Positions 52,094-61,449 of a DNA stretch of 64,000 nucleotides are shown here, in pieces. Position 1 is the first letter of the stretch. Each line of letters begins with the position of its first letter. Under the pieces are notes generated by a model. The model was not told the DNA's origin. It did not search any database and saw nothing but the letters and a program-made list of their open reading frames with translations. Position numbers and translations under genes: made by a program. The DNA is from an uncultured Clostridia bacterium (lineage in GTDB: Bacteria > Bacillota > Clostridia > Christensenellales > UBA1242): contig CAKVGK010000002.1 of NCBI GenBank assembly GCA_934747385.1, forward strand, positions 62,001 to 126,000, given 5' to 3'.

Positions 52094-52231
52094 AATTGTA
52101 ATGATTTCTCATCACAACAGCCCAATTATATCATTAATTTAAAAGGTTTGTCAAGACTTTTAAGCTTAAATTTCGCTGTAACAATAATATATGCATTTTT
52201 TGCAAAAAAGTCACAATTTTTTAAAAGAAAT

Positions 52232-52486
52232 TTATTTAAAAATGTGTTGTAAAATAAACTTATCAAAAATAACCGATTCAACAAAATCATCAGGCTTAAA
52301 AACGCACATGTTAAACAAGTTAAAGTCGTACACATGTTTATCAAGCAAAACAGGGGTAGGGATGTTCAATTTTGCGCATAAGTTCTTTAACATATCAAAA
52401 AAACTTGTTGCTTTTTCGTCAACTTCAATTGTTGTGGACTTGATTATTCTGTCATTCGTTGTTAATTTTCCCCAAATTTTTACCAT
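52232..52486 (-). CDS. Small conserved hypothetical protein (84 aa)
   Basis: MVKIWGKLTTNDRI start, then SFFDMLKNLCAKLNIPTPVLLDKH near 28-51 (split) and a C-terminal FKPDDFVESVIFDKFIL. The pattern looks like a short conserved Clostridia protein I have seen without a function. Cytoplasmic. No ribosome binding site; TAAAAT ends six bases before the ATG. It diverges from the DUF362 gene, which has the same leaderless layout. The spacer 52094-52231 holds no other feature. Confidence 0.75.
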   Translation of the reverse strand: MVKIWGKLTTNDRIIKSTTIEVDEKATSFFDMLKNLCAKLNIPTPVLLDKHVYDFNLFNMCVFKPDDFVESVIFDKFILQHIFK

Positions 52487-52492
52487 ATGCTT

Positions 52493-52498
52493 ATTTTA
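52493..52498 (-). promoter_or_regulatory. -10 TAAAAT, leaderless geometry
   Basis: Minus strand hexamer six bases before the ATG of the 84-aa gene. The -35 is weak. Confidence 0.5.
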
Positions 52499-52570
52499 TT
52501 AAAATCTTAAAATAAAAGCAAACAAAATGCACGCCTAATACTAATTAAAATATCTTTTGTTTTTATGCGT

Positions 52571-52599
52571 TTGACTTTTAAAATTAAATGTTGTAGTAT
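52571..52599 (+). promoter_or_regulatory. DUF362 gene promoter, leaderless geometry
   Basis: TTGACT at 52571-52576, 17-base spacer, TAGTAT at 52594-52599, six bases, ATG at 52606. No Shine-Dalgarno sequence. Confidence 0.75.
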
Positions 52600-52605
52600 C
52601 TTTAT

Positions 52606-53775
52606 ATGAAAAATGAAGTTGCAATCAAAAAAATTGATAGCTATGAGCCACAGACTATAGAATCCGCGCTAACAGAAGTTTTTAATGCACTTGGCTGCAA
52701 CAAGTTTTTCACACCCAATTTGAATGTACTCATAAAAATTGATGCAGGTGTGGACGCAAATCCTGACATGGCTCAAACAACAAATCCTGCAGTTGTTCAG
52801 GCGGTTATAAACATTGTTTCAGGCTTTGGTGCTAAATGCACAATTGTAGATAGCCCAATTAAACAATATACTGAAAATAATTTGGAAAAAATTTATTTTG
52901 AAACAGGCATGCTTGAGGTTGCCAACTCTTCAAAATGTGAACTGAATCATAATCTCAAAGTCTGCAAGTTGGAAATTCCAAACGGCGTAAAAACCAAATC
53001 TGCACTTCTTTTGGAAGTGGTTAAAAAAGCAGACGCAATAATTAATATCGGCAAAATTAAAGTGGACAAAAATTTGGGCTTTTTGGCAAGTTCGGCAGGG
53101 CTGTTTGGGTTTGTTCCTGGCGAAATGAAGCAGATTGTTTTAAACAGACTGACCACAGTTGATGATTTTAATAATTACATAATAGACATCGCATCAAGAC
53201 TTCAAAACAAACTGGTTTTAAATGTCCTTGACGGCGTGGTTGCACTGGAAAACAATCAAAGCCAAAGAATGACTTCTTGCATTGCAGCGGCTGAAAATAT
53301 GTTCAGTTTAGATGCAGTTGCAAGCAAAATTATTGGCATGGATTTGAACGACACTATTGTTAAAACCGCAGCAAATCGTGGCATGATTGACATTAATAAC
53401 CCTTATAAATTATTGATTGGAGACTTGAACGAACTTACTCTGGTTGATTTCGATTTTGGCGAAAAAACAAGGCTTTCAAACATTTTTTCAAGCAAAGCTC
53501 AACAAAAACATTTCTTTAACCAACACCAACAACGTGTAACAATCAATCCAAAGAAGTGTAAAGGGTGCGGCAGGTGTGCCAGCATTTGTACAGCCAATGC
53601 AATTACAATGAAAATAGATAAAAATGGCGAATTATTTGCGAAAGTGGACTATTCAAAATGCATATTTTGCAAAAAATGTTACACGGCTTGCCCATATTCG
53701 GTTGTTAACCTTAAAACCCCAATTGGTTACAAGATGATCAATCACAGCGTAACAAAATTCAACAAACAAAGTTAA
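52606..53775 (+). CDS. DUF362 and 4Fe-4S ferredoxin domain protein
   Basis: 389 residues. DUF362 domain (about 1-290) with NVLIKIDAGVDANPDMAQTTNP near 39-60 (split), VDSPIKQYTE near 84 and LNVLDGVVALE near 205. Two 4Fe-4S binding motifs follow: CKGCGRCASIC near 315-325 and CIFCKKCYTACP near 347-358. Such proteins are common in anaerobes and presumed to be redox proteins; the substrate is unknown. Leaderless promoter; terminator follows. Confidence 0.92.
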   Translation: MKNEVAIKKIDSYEPQTIESALTEVFNALGCNKFFTPNLNVLIKIDAGVDANPDMAQTTNPAVVQAVINIVSGFGAKCTIVDSPIKQYTENNLEKIYFETGMLEVANSSKCELNHNLKVCKLEIPNGVKTKSALLLEVVKKADAIINIGKIKVDKNLGFLASSAGLFGFVPGEMKQIVLNRLTTVDDFNNYIIDIASRLQNKLVLNVLDGVVALENNQSQRMTSCIAAAENMFSLDAVASKIIGMDLNDTIVKTAANRGMIDINNPYKLLIGDLNELTLVDFDFGEKTRLSNIFSSKAQQKHFFNQHQQRVTINPKKCKGCGRCASICTANAITMKIDKNGELFAKVDYSKCIFCKKCYTACPYSVVNLKTPIGYKMINHSVTKFNKQS

Positions 53776-53793
53776 GCACTTAGGTGCTTTTTT
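53774..53793 (+). terminator. Terminator
   Basis: AAGCACTTAGGTGCTT stem-loop and T6 after the DUF362 gene. Confidence 0.83.
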
Positions 53794-53875
53794 GTTTTGT
53801 CAGCAGCCTGAACGCAACATGAAGTTTGTTTGCATAAATTTTGGCAGTTAATCCACAATAAATTAAGAGGAATTT

Positions 53876-54130
53876 ATGTTAAGATTAATTGCTTTTATTT
53901 TAACTTGTTTGGGCGGAATTAATTGGCTGATGATTGGGTCTTTGCAATACGATTTTATTGCTGGTCTGTTTGGCACGCAAGCCAACATTTTTAGCCGCAT
54001 AATTTATGTTATTATTGGTGTTGCAACGGCTTATATTATGTTTGTAACATTGTTCAATAAGGGCAGACTTAAATTGTTTGGCTACAAAAAACCAAAACAA
54101 CCGAAGCCAAAATTTGATGACGAATTTTAA
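53876..54130 (+). CDS. DUF378 (YuzA-like) membrane protein
   Basis: 84 residues. Starts MLRLIAFILTCLGGINWLMIG, the hallmark of DUF378, with a second span near residues 40-62 (IIYVIIGVATAYIMFVTLF) and a basic-acidic tail. Function unknown in the family. AGAGGAA precedes the ATG. Confidence 0.9.
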   Translation: MLRLIAFILTCLGGINWLMIGSLQYDFIAGLFGTQANIFSRIIYVIIGVATAYIMFVTLFNKGRLKLFGYKKPKQPKPKFDDEF

Positions 54131-54159
54131 AAAAACTCATTATAACAATGAGTTTTTTT
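54129..54159. terminator. Bidirectional terminator before dnaE
   Basis: AAAAACTCATT / AATGAGTTTTT stem, loop ATAAC, flanked by A and T runs; convergent genes. Confidence 0.88.
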
Positions 54160-54189
54160 GTTGTTAAATTTTTAAATGTTGCAAGCTAG

Positions 54190-57100
54190 TTAATCCACAA
54201 CAACAATGTCGTTTTTATCTAAAATGGTTTCAAGTTCAAAAATCAAACTTTGCCTGATTGTGACGCCTTGTTTAAGTTTGTACGCTTGATTAGAGCCTGT
54301 GTCCTTAATAAAAACTTGGTCTAAGCCAATGTAACTATCTAAAATAGTTTTAACTGCTTGGTGCAAAACGCCATCATTCATGTTGTATCTTAAACACAAT
54401 TTTTTAGTTTTGACAATTTCAATTTCTGTTTCAACTGGCTTTTCCTCGGTGACTTGGTCGCTGCTGTGGTCGGTGAGCGGCTCAATATTGTCAACATTAA
54501 TTGTTGGGCGTTTGCCATCTCTAACAGAAAACCTGCCTTTAATTGCAACCAAACTGTCTTTTTGAATGTCGTCTTTAAACTTGTCGTAAGATTTGTTAAA
54601 CAGAATAGCATCGAAATTACCAGTCAAATCTTCAATCGTCAAGAAAGCCATTTTGCTGCCAGACTTTGTTTGAATGGTTTTAATTTCAGTTATAACGCCA
54701 CCACAACTCACAATGTCACCATTTTTTAAGCCGTTATATAAATCTTCCTGAGTGTTAAATTCTTCCACGCCGTCATTGCCAGACATTTCGTTTTCGTCCT
54801 CAAGACTTTCGCTAGGAATCATGCTTGAATCAAACGTAAAGTTCTTAATAACGTCCATGAAGCCGTCAAGAGGGTGACCAGAAAGATATGTGCCAGAAAT
54901 TTCACGCTCGTATTGAAGTTTAACAGTGTTTACAAATTCGTTAATATTTGGGTATTCGTTTTCTTCAATCAAATTTGTGTCTTCAATAATGTCGCCAAAC
55001 AAATCCATTTGCCCGTTCATAGACTTCTTTTTGCGTTCAAGTGCTCGGTCAACCATAATGCTGTAAACCGCCATAAGTTGGCTGCGAGGGCGATTGAAGC
55101 AGTCAAACGCGCCAGCCTTAATAAGCGATTCAATACACCTTTTGTTAAGAGCCTGTGAATTGCTTCGCCAAATAAAGTCCGCCAAATCCTTATAATTGCC
55201 GTTTGCTTGCCTTTCAGCAATGATTTCATCAATAACGCCAATGCCCACGTTTTTCAGTGCGGCAAGACCAAATCGAATAACTTTTCCGTCCGTGCTAAAA
55301 TATGTTTCACTCAAATTAATATCAGGTGGCAAAACTTGAATTTTTTCTCGCTTTGCGTAGGCAATATAATATTTAAGTTTATCAATGTTTGTTATGCGGT
55401 TGTTCAATGTTGCAGTAATAAATTCTGGCAGATAATATGTTTTTAAATACGCAGTTTGGTAGGTGATAAGAGAATATGCCGCAGCATGTGATTTGTTAAA
55501 CGCATAGGAAGCAAATGTTTCCATTTTGTTCCAAATGCTTAAGGCAATGTCTTCTGGCACACCACGCTTAACAGCACCATCAATGGCTGCGCTATATTTG
55601 CCGTGATCGTCAGTCATTGCTTCTCGTCCATGCAAGAACGCTTCTTTCCATTTAAGCATTTGGTCAAGTTTCTTTTTGCCCATGGCTTTACGAATTGCGT
55701 CCGCCTGTCCAAGCGTAAATCCGCCCATTTCTTGACAAATTTTCATAACCTGTTCTTGGTACACAATGCAGCCATAAGTAACTTTCAAAATTGGTTCAAG
55801 AATAGGGTGCTCATATTTTGTGTCTTCAGGGTGGTGTTTGTTGTGAACATATTGAGGAATACTGTCCATAGGGCCGGGGCGGTAGAGCGAAACCGCCGCC
55901 ACAATATCTTCTATACAAGTTGGTTGCAACTCCTTCATAAATTTTTGGAAACCAGCCGATTCAATTTGGAAAATACCTTCTGTGTTACCAGTGGAAATAA
56001 GTTTGAACACGTTAGGGTCGTCGTAATTGGACTTTTTAAAGTCAATTTTAACCCCATGATTTTTTTCAACAAGTTTAGTCGTTTCCACAATATCGGTTAA
56101 GTTCCTGAGCCCCAAAAAGTCCATTTTCAGGTGACCCAAACGCTCCATGTCTGCGCCCTGATATTGCGTTGTTATGTCTTCTTGGTTGCGTGCAAGAGGA
56201 ACATGCCTGTCCAGCACGTCAGCACCAATAATAACGCCGCACGCGTGCATACTGCTTTGGCGAGGGAAGTCTTCCACTTTCATGGCAATGTCAACAACTT
56301 TTTTAACTTGAGGGTCGGTGTTATACATTTCAATAAGTTCAGGCACAGCATAAATAGTGCCAAAATCTTTGTCGCCCTCTTTTGGAATGTGGAAGCCAAA
56401 CGCTTTTGGCAAAATTGGACTTTTGTACATAGGAATATTTTTTGTGATTTTGTCACAAACATTGTAAGGCACACGCAAAACACGACCAACGTCTTTAATT
56501 GCGTTTTTCGCTTTCATTGTGCCAAAAGTTACAATACGAGCAATGTGGTCATTGCCATACTTGCGCCTAACGTAGGCAATAACTTCATCGCGACGTGTGT
56601 CTTGAAAGTCGATATCAAAGTCGGGTGCAGTTACACGTTCGCTGTTCAAAAAGCGCTCGAAGAATAGGTCATATTTAAGGGGGTCAATGTCAGTAATGCC
56701 AATGGCATACGCCACAAGCGAGCCCGCACCAGAACCACGCCCAGGACCAACAGAAATGCCCATGTTTCGCGCAGCATTAATATAATCCCACACAATCAAA
56801 AAGTATTCAATGAAACCCTGCTTTTCAATAACACCCATTTCAGTTGCAATACGGTCACGAATAACGTCGGTGTAATCCCCATATTTCTGCTTAATGCCTT
56901 TGTCAATCAGGTTCATAATAAATTCTTTTGGAGTGTTACCAACTTGGTCGTTATAGCCTCCTTCTGGGGTGTAGTGAGGGAACAAATATTTGCCAAACTC
57001 AAACTCAACATTGCATTTTTCAGCAATCTCAATGGTTGTGTCCAGCGCTTGCTCGTCCTCTGGCAAACCTTCAAGCATTTGGTCGTAAGTTTTAAAATAA

Positions 57101-57816
57101 AGTTCGTCGGTAGGGAATTTAAGCCTGTCTGGGTCATCAACAAACTTTTGCATGGCAACGCACATTAAAACGTCTTGCATTTCAGCGTCTTCTTTAAAAA
57201 GATAATGCACGTCGTTGGTTGCAACAAGTTTAATGTCTAATTTTTTGCTGTATTCACGCAATTTTGCATTAACAATTTCTTGCTCTGGCAGACCATTGTG
57301 TTGAATTTCAAGGTAAAAATCCTCTTTAAAAATGTTTTTAAACCATAAAATCAATTGTTCTGCTTTTTCAAATTGGTCTTGTAAAATAAGTTTTGGAATG
57401 TCTCCTGCAAGGCAGGCAGAAAGGCAAACCAAACCTTCGTGATATTTCTCCAAGGTTTTGTAGTCTATGCGAGGTTTATAATAGAAACCATCACGGAACG
57501 CAATGGTGTTAAGCATGCTCAAATTTTTGTAGCCTTGCTCGTCTTTTGCCAAAATGATGAGGTGAGAATTTTTTTGCTTGCCAGTTTTAACGGTCAAATC
57601 GTCTGCAACATAAAACTCACAACCAATAATAGGCTTAATGCCAGCGTCTTTGCACGCGTCATAAAAGGTGATAACACCATACATGTTGCCGTGATCAGTG
57701 ATTGCAATGGCGGGCATGCCATATTCTTTTGCAAGTTTCACAACCTTTTTAATGCGGGTTGCACCATCAAGCAACGAAAATTCTGTGTGCAAATGCAAGT
57801 GAACGAATGGTTTCAT
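54190..57816 (-). CDS. dnaE: DNA polymerase III alpha subunit, DnaE type
   Basis: 1208 residues. PHP domain start KPFVHLHLHTEFSLLDG, then ITDHGNMYG near 43. The palm has GPGRGSGAGSLVAY near 364 and the catalytic PDFDIDFQD near 396-404. A beta-clamp-binding QMDLF is near residue 935, and an OB domain follows (about 1005-1085). The ATG shares a base with the whiA stop codon (TGATG), and GGAGAAAA precedes it. In Bacillota DnaE extends primers alongside PolC; PolC is not in this window. Confidence 0.96.
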   Translation of the reverse strand: MKPFVHLHLHTEFSLLDGATRIKKVVKLAKEYGMPAIAITDHGNMYGVITFYDACKDAGIKPIIGCEFYVADDLTVKTGKQKNSHLIILAKDEQGYKNLSMLNTIAFRDGFYYKPRIDYKTLEKYHEGLVCLSACLAGDIPKLILQDQFEKAEQLILWFKNIFKEDFYLEIQHNGLPEQEIVNAKLREYSKKLDIKLVATNDVHYLFKEDAEMQDVLMCVAMQKFVDDPDRLKFPTDELYFKTYDQMLEGLPEDEQALDTTIEIAEKCNVEFEFGKYLFPHYTPEGGYNDQVGNTPKEFIMNLIDKGIKQKYGDYTDVIRDRIATEMGVIEKQGFIEYFLIVWDYINAARNMGISVGPGRGSGAGSLVAYAIGITDIDPLKYDLFFERFLNSERVTAPDFDIDFQDTRRDEVIAYVRRKYGNDHIARIVTFGTMKAKNAIKDVGRVLRVPYNVCDKITKNIPMYKSPILPKAFGFHIPKEGDKDFGTIYAVPELIEMYNTDPQVKKVVDIAMKVEDFPRQSSMHACGVIIGADVLDRHVPLARNQEDITTQYQGADMERLGHLKMDFLGLRNLTDIVETTKLVEKNHGVKIDFKKSNYDDPNVFKLISTGNTEGIFQIESAGFQKFMKELQPTCIEDIVAAVSLYRPGPMDSIPQYVHNKHHPEDTKYEHPILEPILKVTYGCIVYQEQVMKICQEMGGFTLGQADAIRKAMGKKKLDQMLKWKEAFLHGREAMTDDHGKYSAAIDGAVKRGVPEDIALSIWNKMETFASYAFNKSHAAAYSLITYQTAYLKTYYLPEFITATLNNRITNIDKLKYYIAYAKREKIQVLPPDINLSETYFSTDGKVIRFGLAALKNVGIGVIDEIIAERQANGNYKDLADFIWRSNSQALNKRCIESLIKAGAFDCFNRPRSQLMAVYSIMVDRALERKKKSMNGQMDLFGDIIEDTNLIEENEYPNINEFVNTVKLQYEREISGTYLSGHPLDGFMDVIKNFTFDSSMIPSESLEDENEMSGNDGVEEFNTQEDLYNGLKNGDIVSCGGVITEIKTIQTKSGSKMAFLTIEDLTGNFDAILFNKSYDKFKDDIQKDSLVAIKGRFSVRDGKRPTINVDNIEPLTDHSSDQVTEEKPVETEIEIVKTKKLCLRYNMNDGVLHQAVKTILDSYIGLDQVFIKDTGSNQAYKLKQGVTIRQSLIFELETILDKNDIVVVD

Positions 57817-58694
57817 CAATTTTCTCCTTTATGTTTATTGTAAATATCAATAATTTTGTCCAAGCGATATTTTATTCCAGCACGGCTTATGTTTTTGCCC
57901 AAAATCTGCTGCAGTTCACTTAATGGAAGATATGGATTAGCATAACGCAAAAGCGCAAGTTCTTTCAAGTTGTCGTCAAGCAAATCCAAGTTGTCGGTGT
58001 CAATAAAATAATTAATCGCTTTCATCTGCTCGGCACTGGCGGAAAGAGTTTTGTCCAAATTAGATTCAAAACAATTGTTTTGCCTGTTGGCGCTGTTGCG
58101 CATTTCTCGCATTGCAAGGCTGTTTTGCACTTCAAGGGCAGTGTAGGCCGCACCAAGACGCACCAAAAAGTCACAAACAACTTCACTATGTTTGTTGTAA
58201 AAAACTATTCCATTTTGCCTTTGTTTGTGTTTGAAATCAAAATTAAATGTTTTAAGCAACTTTTCAAGCAAAAACTGCCTTTCTGGCTTAATAAAAAATT
58301 CAATGTTATAACCTTTTGAGTTATGATTGCTGTTAAATTCGCAATAAAAATTGCCACAAATCAAAAATAAGGTTTTAAGCAGAGTAAGTTGGTCACACTC
58401 GCTGTCAAACACATCATAATTAGGGGTGACGGAAATATTGCAGTCAGCCAAAATTAAGCGCACGTCCCCAGAAACAAGCAAAAAATCCTTCCATGTGTTA
58501 ATCACCATGTTAGGGTAAAAGTTCGTTATAATTTTCATTGCTTTTTCGCAAATGTCGCTGTCTGCACTTATAAGCAGCCTTGAATTTTTTTCGTCAACAA
58601 AGCCGCAAAAATCCACAACAACCGCTAAAAAAGCATGGCTACAACAACTGTTTGACGCTATTGAATTTAAGATTTGCTGTTTGTAGCCAATCAT
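57816..58694 (-). CDS. whiA: WhiA-type DNA-binding protein
   Basis: 292 residues. An N-terminal LAGLIDADG-like domain lacking nuclease residues, and a C-terminal helix-turn-helix with the diagnostic MREMRNSANRQNNCFESNLDKT split around 196-216, LALLRYANPYLPLSELQQIL near 247, and KNISRAGIKYRLDKI near 268. WhiA proteins bind DNA and affect cell division in Bacillus. AAAGGAG precedes the ATG. It lies between a PHP gene and dnaE instead of the common yvcJ-yvcK neighbourhood. Confidence 0.93.
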   Translation of the reverse strand: MIGYKQQILNSIASNSCCSHAFLAVVVDFCGFVDEKNSRLLISADSDICEKAMKIITNFYPNMVINTWKDFLLVSGDVRLILADCNISVTPNYDVFDSECDQLTLLKTLFLICGNFYCEFNSNHNSKGYNIEFFIKPERQFLLEKLLKTFNFDFKHKQRQNGIVFYNKHSEVVCDFLVRLGAAYTALEVQNSLAMREMRNSANRQNNCFESNLDKTLSASAEQMKAINYFIDTDNLDLLDDNLKELALLRYANPYLPLSELQQILGKNISRAGIKYRLDKIIDIYNKHKGEN

Positions 58695-58699
58695 AATAT

Positions 58700-59476
58700 T
58701 TAACTCCTTTTCTTACGTTTTTCTTTTTTAAATTTTGGCAAATCGTTGTAGTTAACAATGCAACTATCAGGCAACCTTAACCTTAAAGCGGCTTGCAAAC
58801 CAAGGTGGCAATCACCCACACGTTTGCAGTGGTGTGCGTCGCTGTCCAAAACAAATTTGCAACCAAGATTGTAGCAGGTCAAAATTTCCTCATCGCTCAT
58901 GCCAAGGCGCTTGCCATTAAGTTCAATCAAAGTGTTGGTTTCTTTTGCCACACGTGCAACCTTTTCAACGTCCACTTTGCAGTTGTGGTTAAGGTGGGTT
59001 AGAATGTCAATATCGTACTTTCTCATGGCGTTTATGTAAGCATTGGTGTTCTTTTCACGCTGGCGTTTGCCTGTGTGATGGAAAAAACTGCACAGCACAT
59101 TTCTTATAACAAATTTCCATTGTTCACGTGTGCTTGTTGATTTAACCAATTTGTGAAAACCACACAAAACAATGTCCAGATTATCATAATCTGAATCAAT
59201 AATATCAATATTTCCTTGGCTATCAAGCAAATTGGCTTCCACTCCAAGCAAAACGTCAATAGGGTAGCGCTCTTTTGCGTCCTCAATGTCTGCTTTAACC
59301 TGTGAAATGTCTTTGCGCCTAACGCCAAAAGTTTTTTGGTTAAACCCGTGGTCAGTTATTGCAATTTGCCTTAATCCCTTTTCATATGCAACACGCACAT
59401 TTTCTTCCACAGTGGACTTGCCGTGGCCGTTGCGTGAGTATTTTGTATGTGTGTGGTAGTCTGCTAAAATAGCCAT
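58700..59476 (-). CDS. PHP-domain phosphoesterase (YcdX-like)
   Basis: 258 residues. Metal-binding PHP motifs in order: DYHTHTKYS near residue 6, AITDHGFN near 39, GVEANLLD near 77, LCGFHKLV near 104, THLNHNC near 159, ELNGKRLG near 184 and DSDAHHCKRVG near 212. The layout fits YcdX-type or histidinol-phosphatase-like phosphoesterases; no his genes are near, so histidine synthesis is not supported. Promoter with an extended -10 upstream. Confidence 0.87.
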   Translation of the reverse strand: MAILADYHTHTKYSRNGHGKSTVEENVRVAYEKGLRQIAITDHGFNQKTFGVRRKDISQVKADIEDAKERYPIDVLLGVEANLLDSQGNIDIIDSDYDNLDIVLCGFHKLVKSTSTREQWKFVIRNVLCSFFHHTGKRQREKNTNAYINAMRKYDIDILTHLNHNCKVDVEKVARVAKETNTLIELNGKRLGMSDEEILTCYNLGCKFVLDSDAHHCKRVGDCHLGLQAALRLRLPDSCIVNYNDLPKFKKEKRKKRS

Positions 59477-59494
59477 AATTTTCTCCTGTTAGTT

Positions 59495-59503
59495 ATTATA
59501 ACA
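59495..59503 (-). promoter_or_regulatory. Extended -10 promoter of the PHP-whiA-dnaE operon
   Basis: Minus strand TGT plus TATAAT, the hexamer at 59495-59500. AGGAGA and the ATG follow about 20 bases later. Confidence 0.6.
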
Positions 59504-59508
59504 CGACA

Positions 59509-59574
59509 AACAAAAAAAAACAATCAAACACCTCAATAAATTTTTTAGTTTATGTGTCAAATTGTTTTTTTAAA
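59509..59574 (-). terminator. Possible murB terminator
   Basis: ACAAT/ATTGT and ACAC/GTGT arms far apart with a long loop, then T10 on the minus strand. Weak. Confidence 0.4.
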
Positions 59575-60451
59575 ATTCAACATATTCAATTTCACGCTCA
59601 AGGGTGGCGGAACATTTTGAATATATCTCATCTTGAATTAGTTTAATCAAAAACTTCACTTGCTGTGAACTTGCCGAGCCAAGGTTAACAATAAATCCAG
59701 CGTGTTTAATTGAAATTTGCGCATCTCCAACACTCAGTCCTTTAAGCCCGCTTTCATCAATCAATTTTGCGGGAATAACTGTTGTTCTTTTAAAAATGCT
59801 GCCAGCAGAAGGGAGGTCGATTGGTTGGCTTTCTTGCTTTTTGGTCAATGCTTGTTTAAAATTTCTCTCAATTTTTTCCGCTTTGTCAGGGGCGAGGTGT
59901 AATTTTGCTTTGGTTATTATAAAATTATTGGTTTTAAAAATGCTGCTTCGATATTCAAATTTGCACTCATTGCCAGTGAATTTTGCGCGTTTAAATTTTC
60001 CGTTTATAACAAAAAATCCTTTAACCCATTTAACCGTTTCAGCAATTTCATGCCCCCAAGCACCAAGATTGTTTGTTATTGCACCTCCAAGTGAAGAGGG
60101 TATTGCAGCAAAATGTTCCAAACCAGATAAATGTTTATTTTTAGCCCAATTTATTAGTCTTCCAATTCCACAACCCGCGTCAGCAACAACATTTACATTA
60201 GCACCCCAAATTTTGTCCGCACGATTGACGATGATTGCACCATCAAAGCCGCGGTCGTCAAACAAAATATTTGCTCCGCAGCCAATAATTTTGAACTTTG
60301 TTTTAACTTTTAAACACCATTTAATAGCCTTTTTTAAGCCCTTTATGGAGTGAACAATAAAAAGATATTTAGCATCTCCTCCAATTTTGAAAGTGCAAAA
60401 ATCTTTAAGTGGTTTATTGATATAAAATTCAAAATGTTTATTTGTTTTCAT
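59570..60451 (-). CDS. murB: UDP-N-acetylenolpyruvoylglucosamine reductase MurB
   Basis: Second step of peptidoglycan precursor synthesis, NADPH- and FAD-dependent. 293 residues. FAD-binding segments FKIGGDAKYLF near 23, GCGANILFDDRGFDGAII near 50-67, and FAAIPSSLGGAITNNLGAWG near 111-130; the YRSSIFK element near 166; catalytic Ser in PSAGSIFKR near 214; C-terminal LEREIEYVEF with the catalytic Glu. I start at MKTNKHFEF (60451): no ribosome binding site, but the stop of the upstream gene ends four bases before, so reinitiation is likely. Confidence 0.93.
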   Translation of the reverse strand: MKTNKHFEFYINKPLKDFCTFKIGGDAKYLFIVHSIKGLKKAIKWCLKVKTKFKIIGCGANILFDDRGFDGAIIVNRADKIWGANVNVVADAGCGIGRLINWAKNKHLSGLEHFAAIPSSLGGAITNNLGAWGHEIAETVKWVKGFFVINGKFKRAKFTGNECKFEYRSSIFKTNNFIITKAKLHLAPDKAEKIERNFKQALTKKQESQPIDLPSAGSIFKRTTVIPAKLIDESGLKGLSVGDAQISIKHAGFIVNLGSASSQQVKFLIKLIQDEIYSKCSATLEREIEYVEF

Positions 60452-60455
60452 ACAT

Positions 60456-61382
60456 TTAAAAAGCATTTTCAATTTTGCATTTTAAAATTGCCTGCTCCAT
60501 GTCATTATATATGCCGTCAAAATATAGTTTGGTGTTTAAACTTGAAAACAAGTTATATTTGGTTAGCGTTGCCTGATTTTCCTCATTCAACACAAGCGAG
60601 CAGAACTTTTCAATCATATCATCAGTTCTGGTCCTTGCAATGTATTGAATTAGGTCAGTATAGGTTTCAATTGGTGTGATTTTGGCGTTGGTTCTGCCAA
60701 TTTTGTTAAGATTATCAATTCTAAACACGTCACGTGCACTTCCAAGCAAGGCATGGTCGTGGTGATAAACAAAGTTCTTATAAGTTTCAAATTGAGTGCC
60801 AAAGTTTTTAATATGTTTTTGCGCGGAAGAAATGGCTTTTTCAGGGGAAATAAAGCCAGATGTGCCATATTCAATTGAATTTTCAACCTCACCATGAGAG
60901 AAAAGAGCATAGCCGCTCACAATGTAAGGTAGGGCATAAACCTTGCCGTTAAAACTGCCAGCCTCAACCAATTTGCCCCGCACGCCGTATGTATTTGAAA
61001 AAGTTTCCAATTTGCTTAAAACAATTTTTCCAACTCCTTGTCCAAAAGAAAAAATGTCTGGCACACTTTCCAAAAGGTGGTCAGCCAATTTGTTTGGATC
61101 AATGCTTTGAATGTTAAAAAGAACCCCAGGGTTTTGTTTTTCTAGTCCTCGCGCAATGTTTTTTAAGTAATTAATGCGTGGCGCGCTGCCGCCCTCAAAG
61201 GTTTCAACGTGCCACACGGTATAAATGGAAGTTTCGGCAGTTTTTTTGTTGTATATGGCAAACTCTTTTGCTTTTTTTATGCCAAACACACAAACATAAA
61301 TGCTTATTGCCAAAACACAGCAAACGTTAATAACTTTAAGTATAATCTTTTTGTTCCATTTGATTGTAAACTTGTTTTTCAT
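60456..61382 (-). CDS. Membrane-anchored substrate-binding-like protein, orphan
   Basis: 308 residues from the ATG at 61382 (a TTG frame extends nine codons more). A single N-terminal span near 12-34 with no lipobox, then an extracellular family 1 solute-binding-like fold: IYTVWHVETFEGGSAPRINYL split near 51-71, a PDIFSFGQGVGK near 105, and GKVYALPYIVSGYALFSH near 138-155. Sugar-binding proteins of ABC importers look like this, but no permease or ATPase gene is beside it. Its stop is four bases before the murB start, so they are probably cotranscribed. Confidence 0.75.
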   Translation of the reverse strand: MKNKFTIKWNKKIILKVINVCCVLAISIYVCVFGIKKAKEFAIYNKKTAETSIYTVWHVETFEGGSAPRINYLKNIARGLEKQNPGVLFNIQSIDPNKLADHLLESVPDIFSFGQGVGKIVLSKLETFSNTYGVRGKLVEAGSFNGKVYALPYIVSGYALFSHGEVENSIEYGTSGFISPEKAISSAQKHIKNFGTQFETYKNFVYHHDHALLGSARDVFRIDNLNKIGRTNAKITPIETYTDLIQYIARTRTDDMIEKFCSLVLNEENQATLTKYNLFSSLNTKLYFDGIYNDMEQAILKCKIENAF

Positions 61383-61434
61383 ATAACAATCTATGAAAAG
61401 TTCACGCAAATTATTTTAAAAAGGCGGTATTTTG

Positions 61435-61443
61435 TGGTATAAT
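61435..61443 (+). promoter_or_regulatory. uvrC extended -10, leaderless geometry
   Basis: TGG plus TATAAT (hexamer 61438-61443), six bases, ATG at 61450. The -35 is weak (TTTAAA at 61415-61420), as usual for extended -10 promoters. Confidence 0.68.
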
Positions 61444-61449
61444 AATTTT

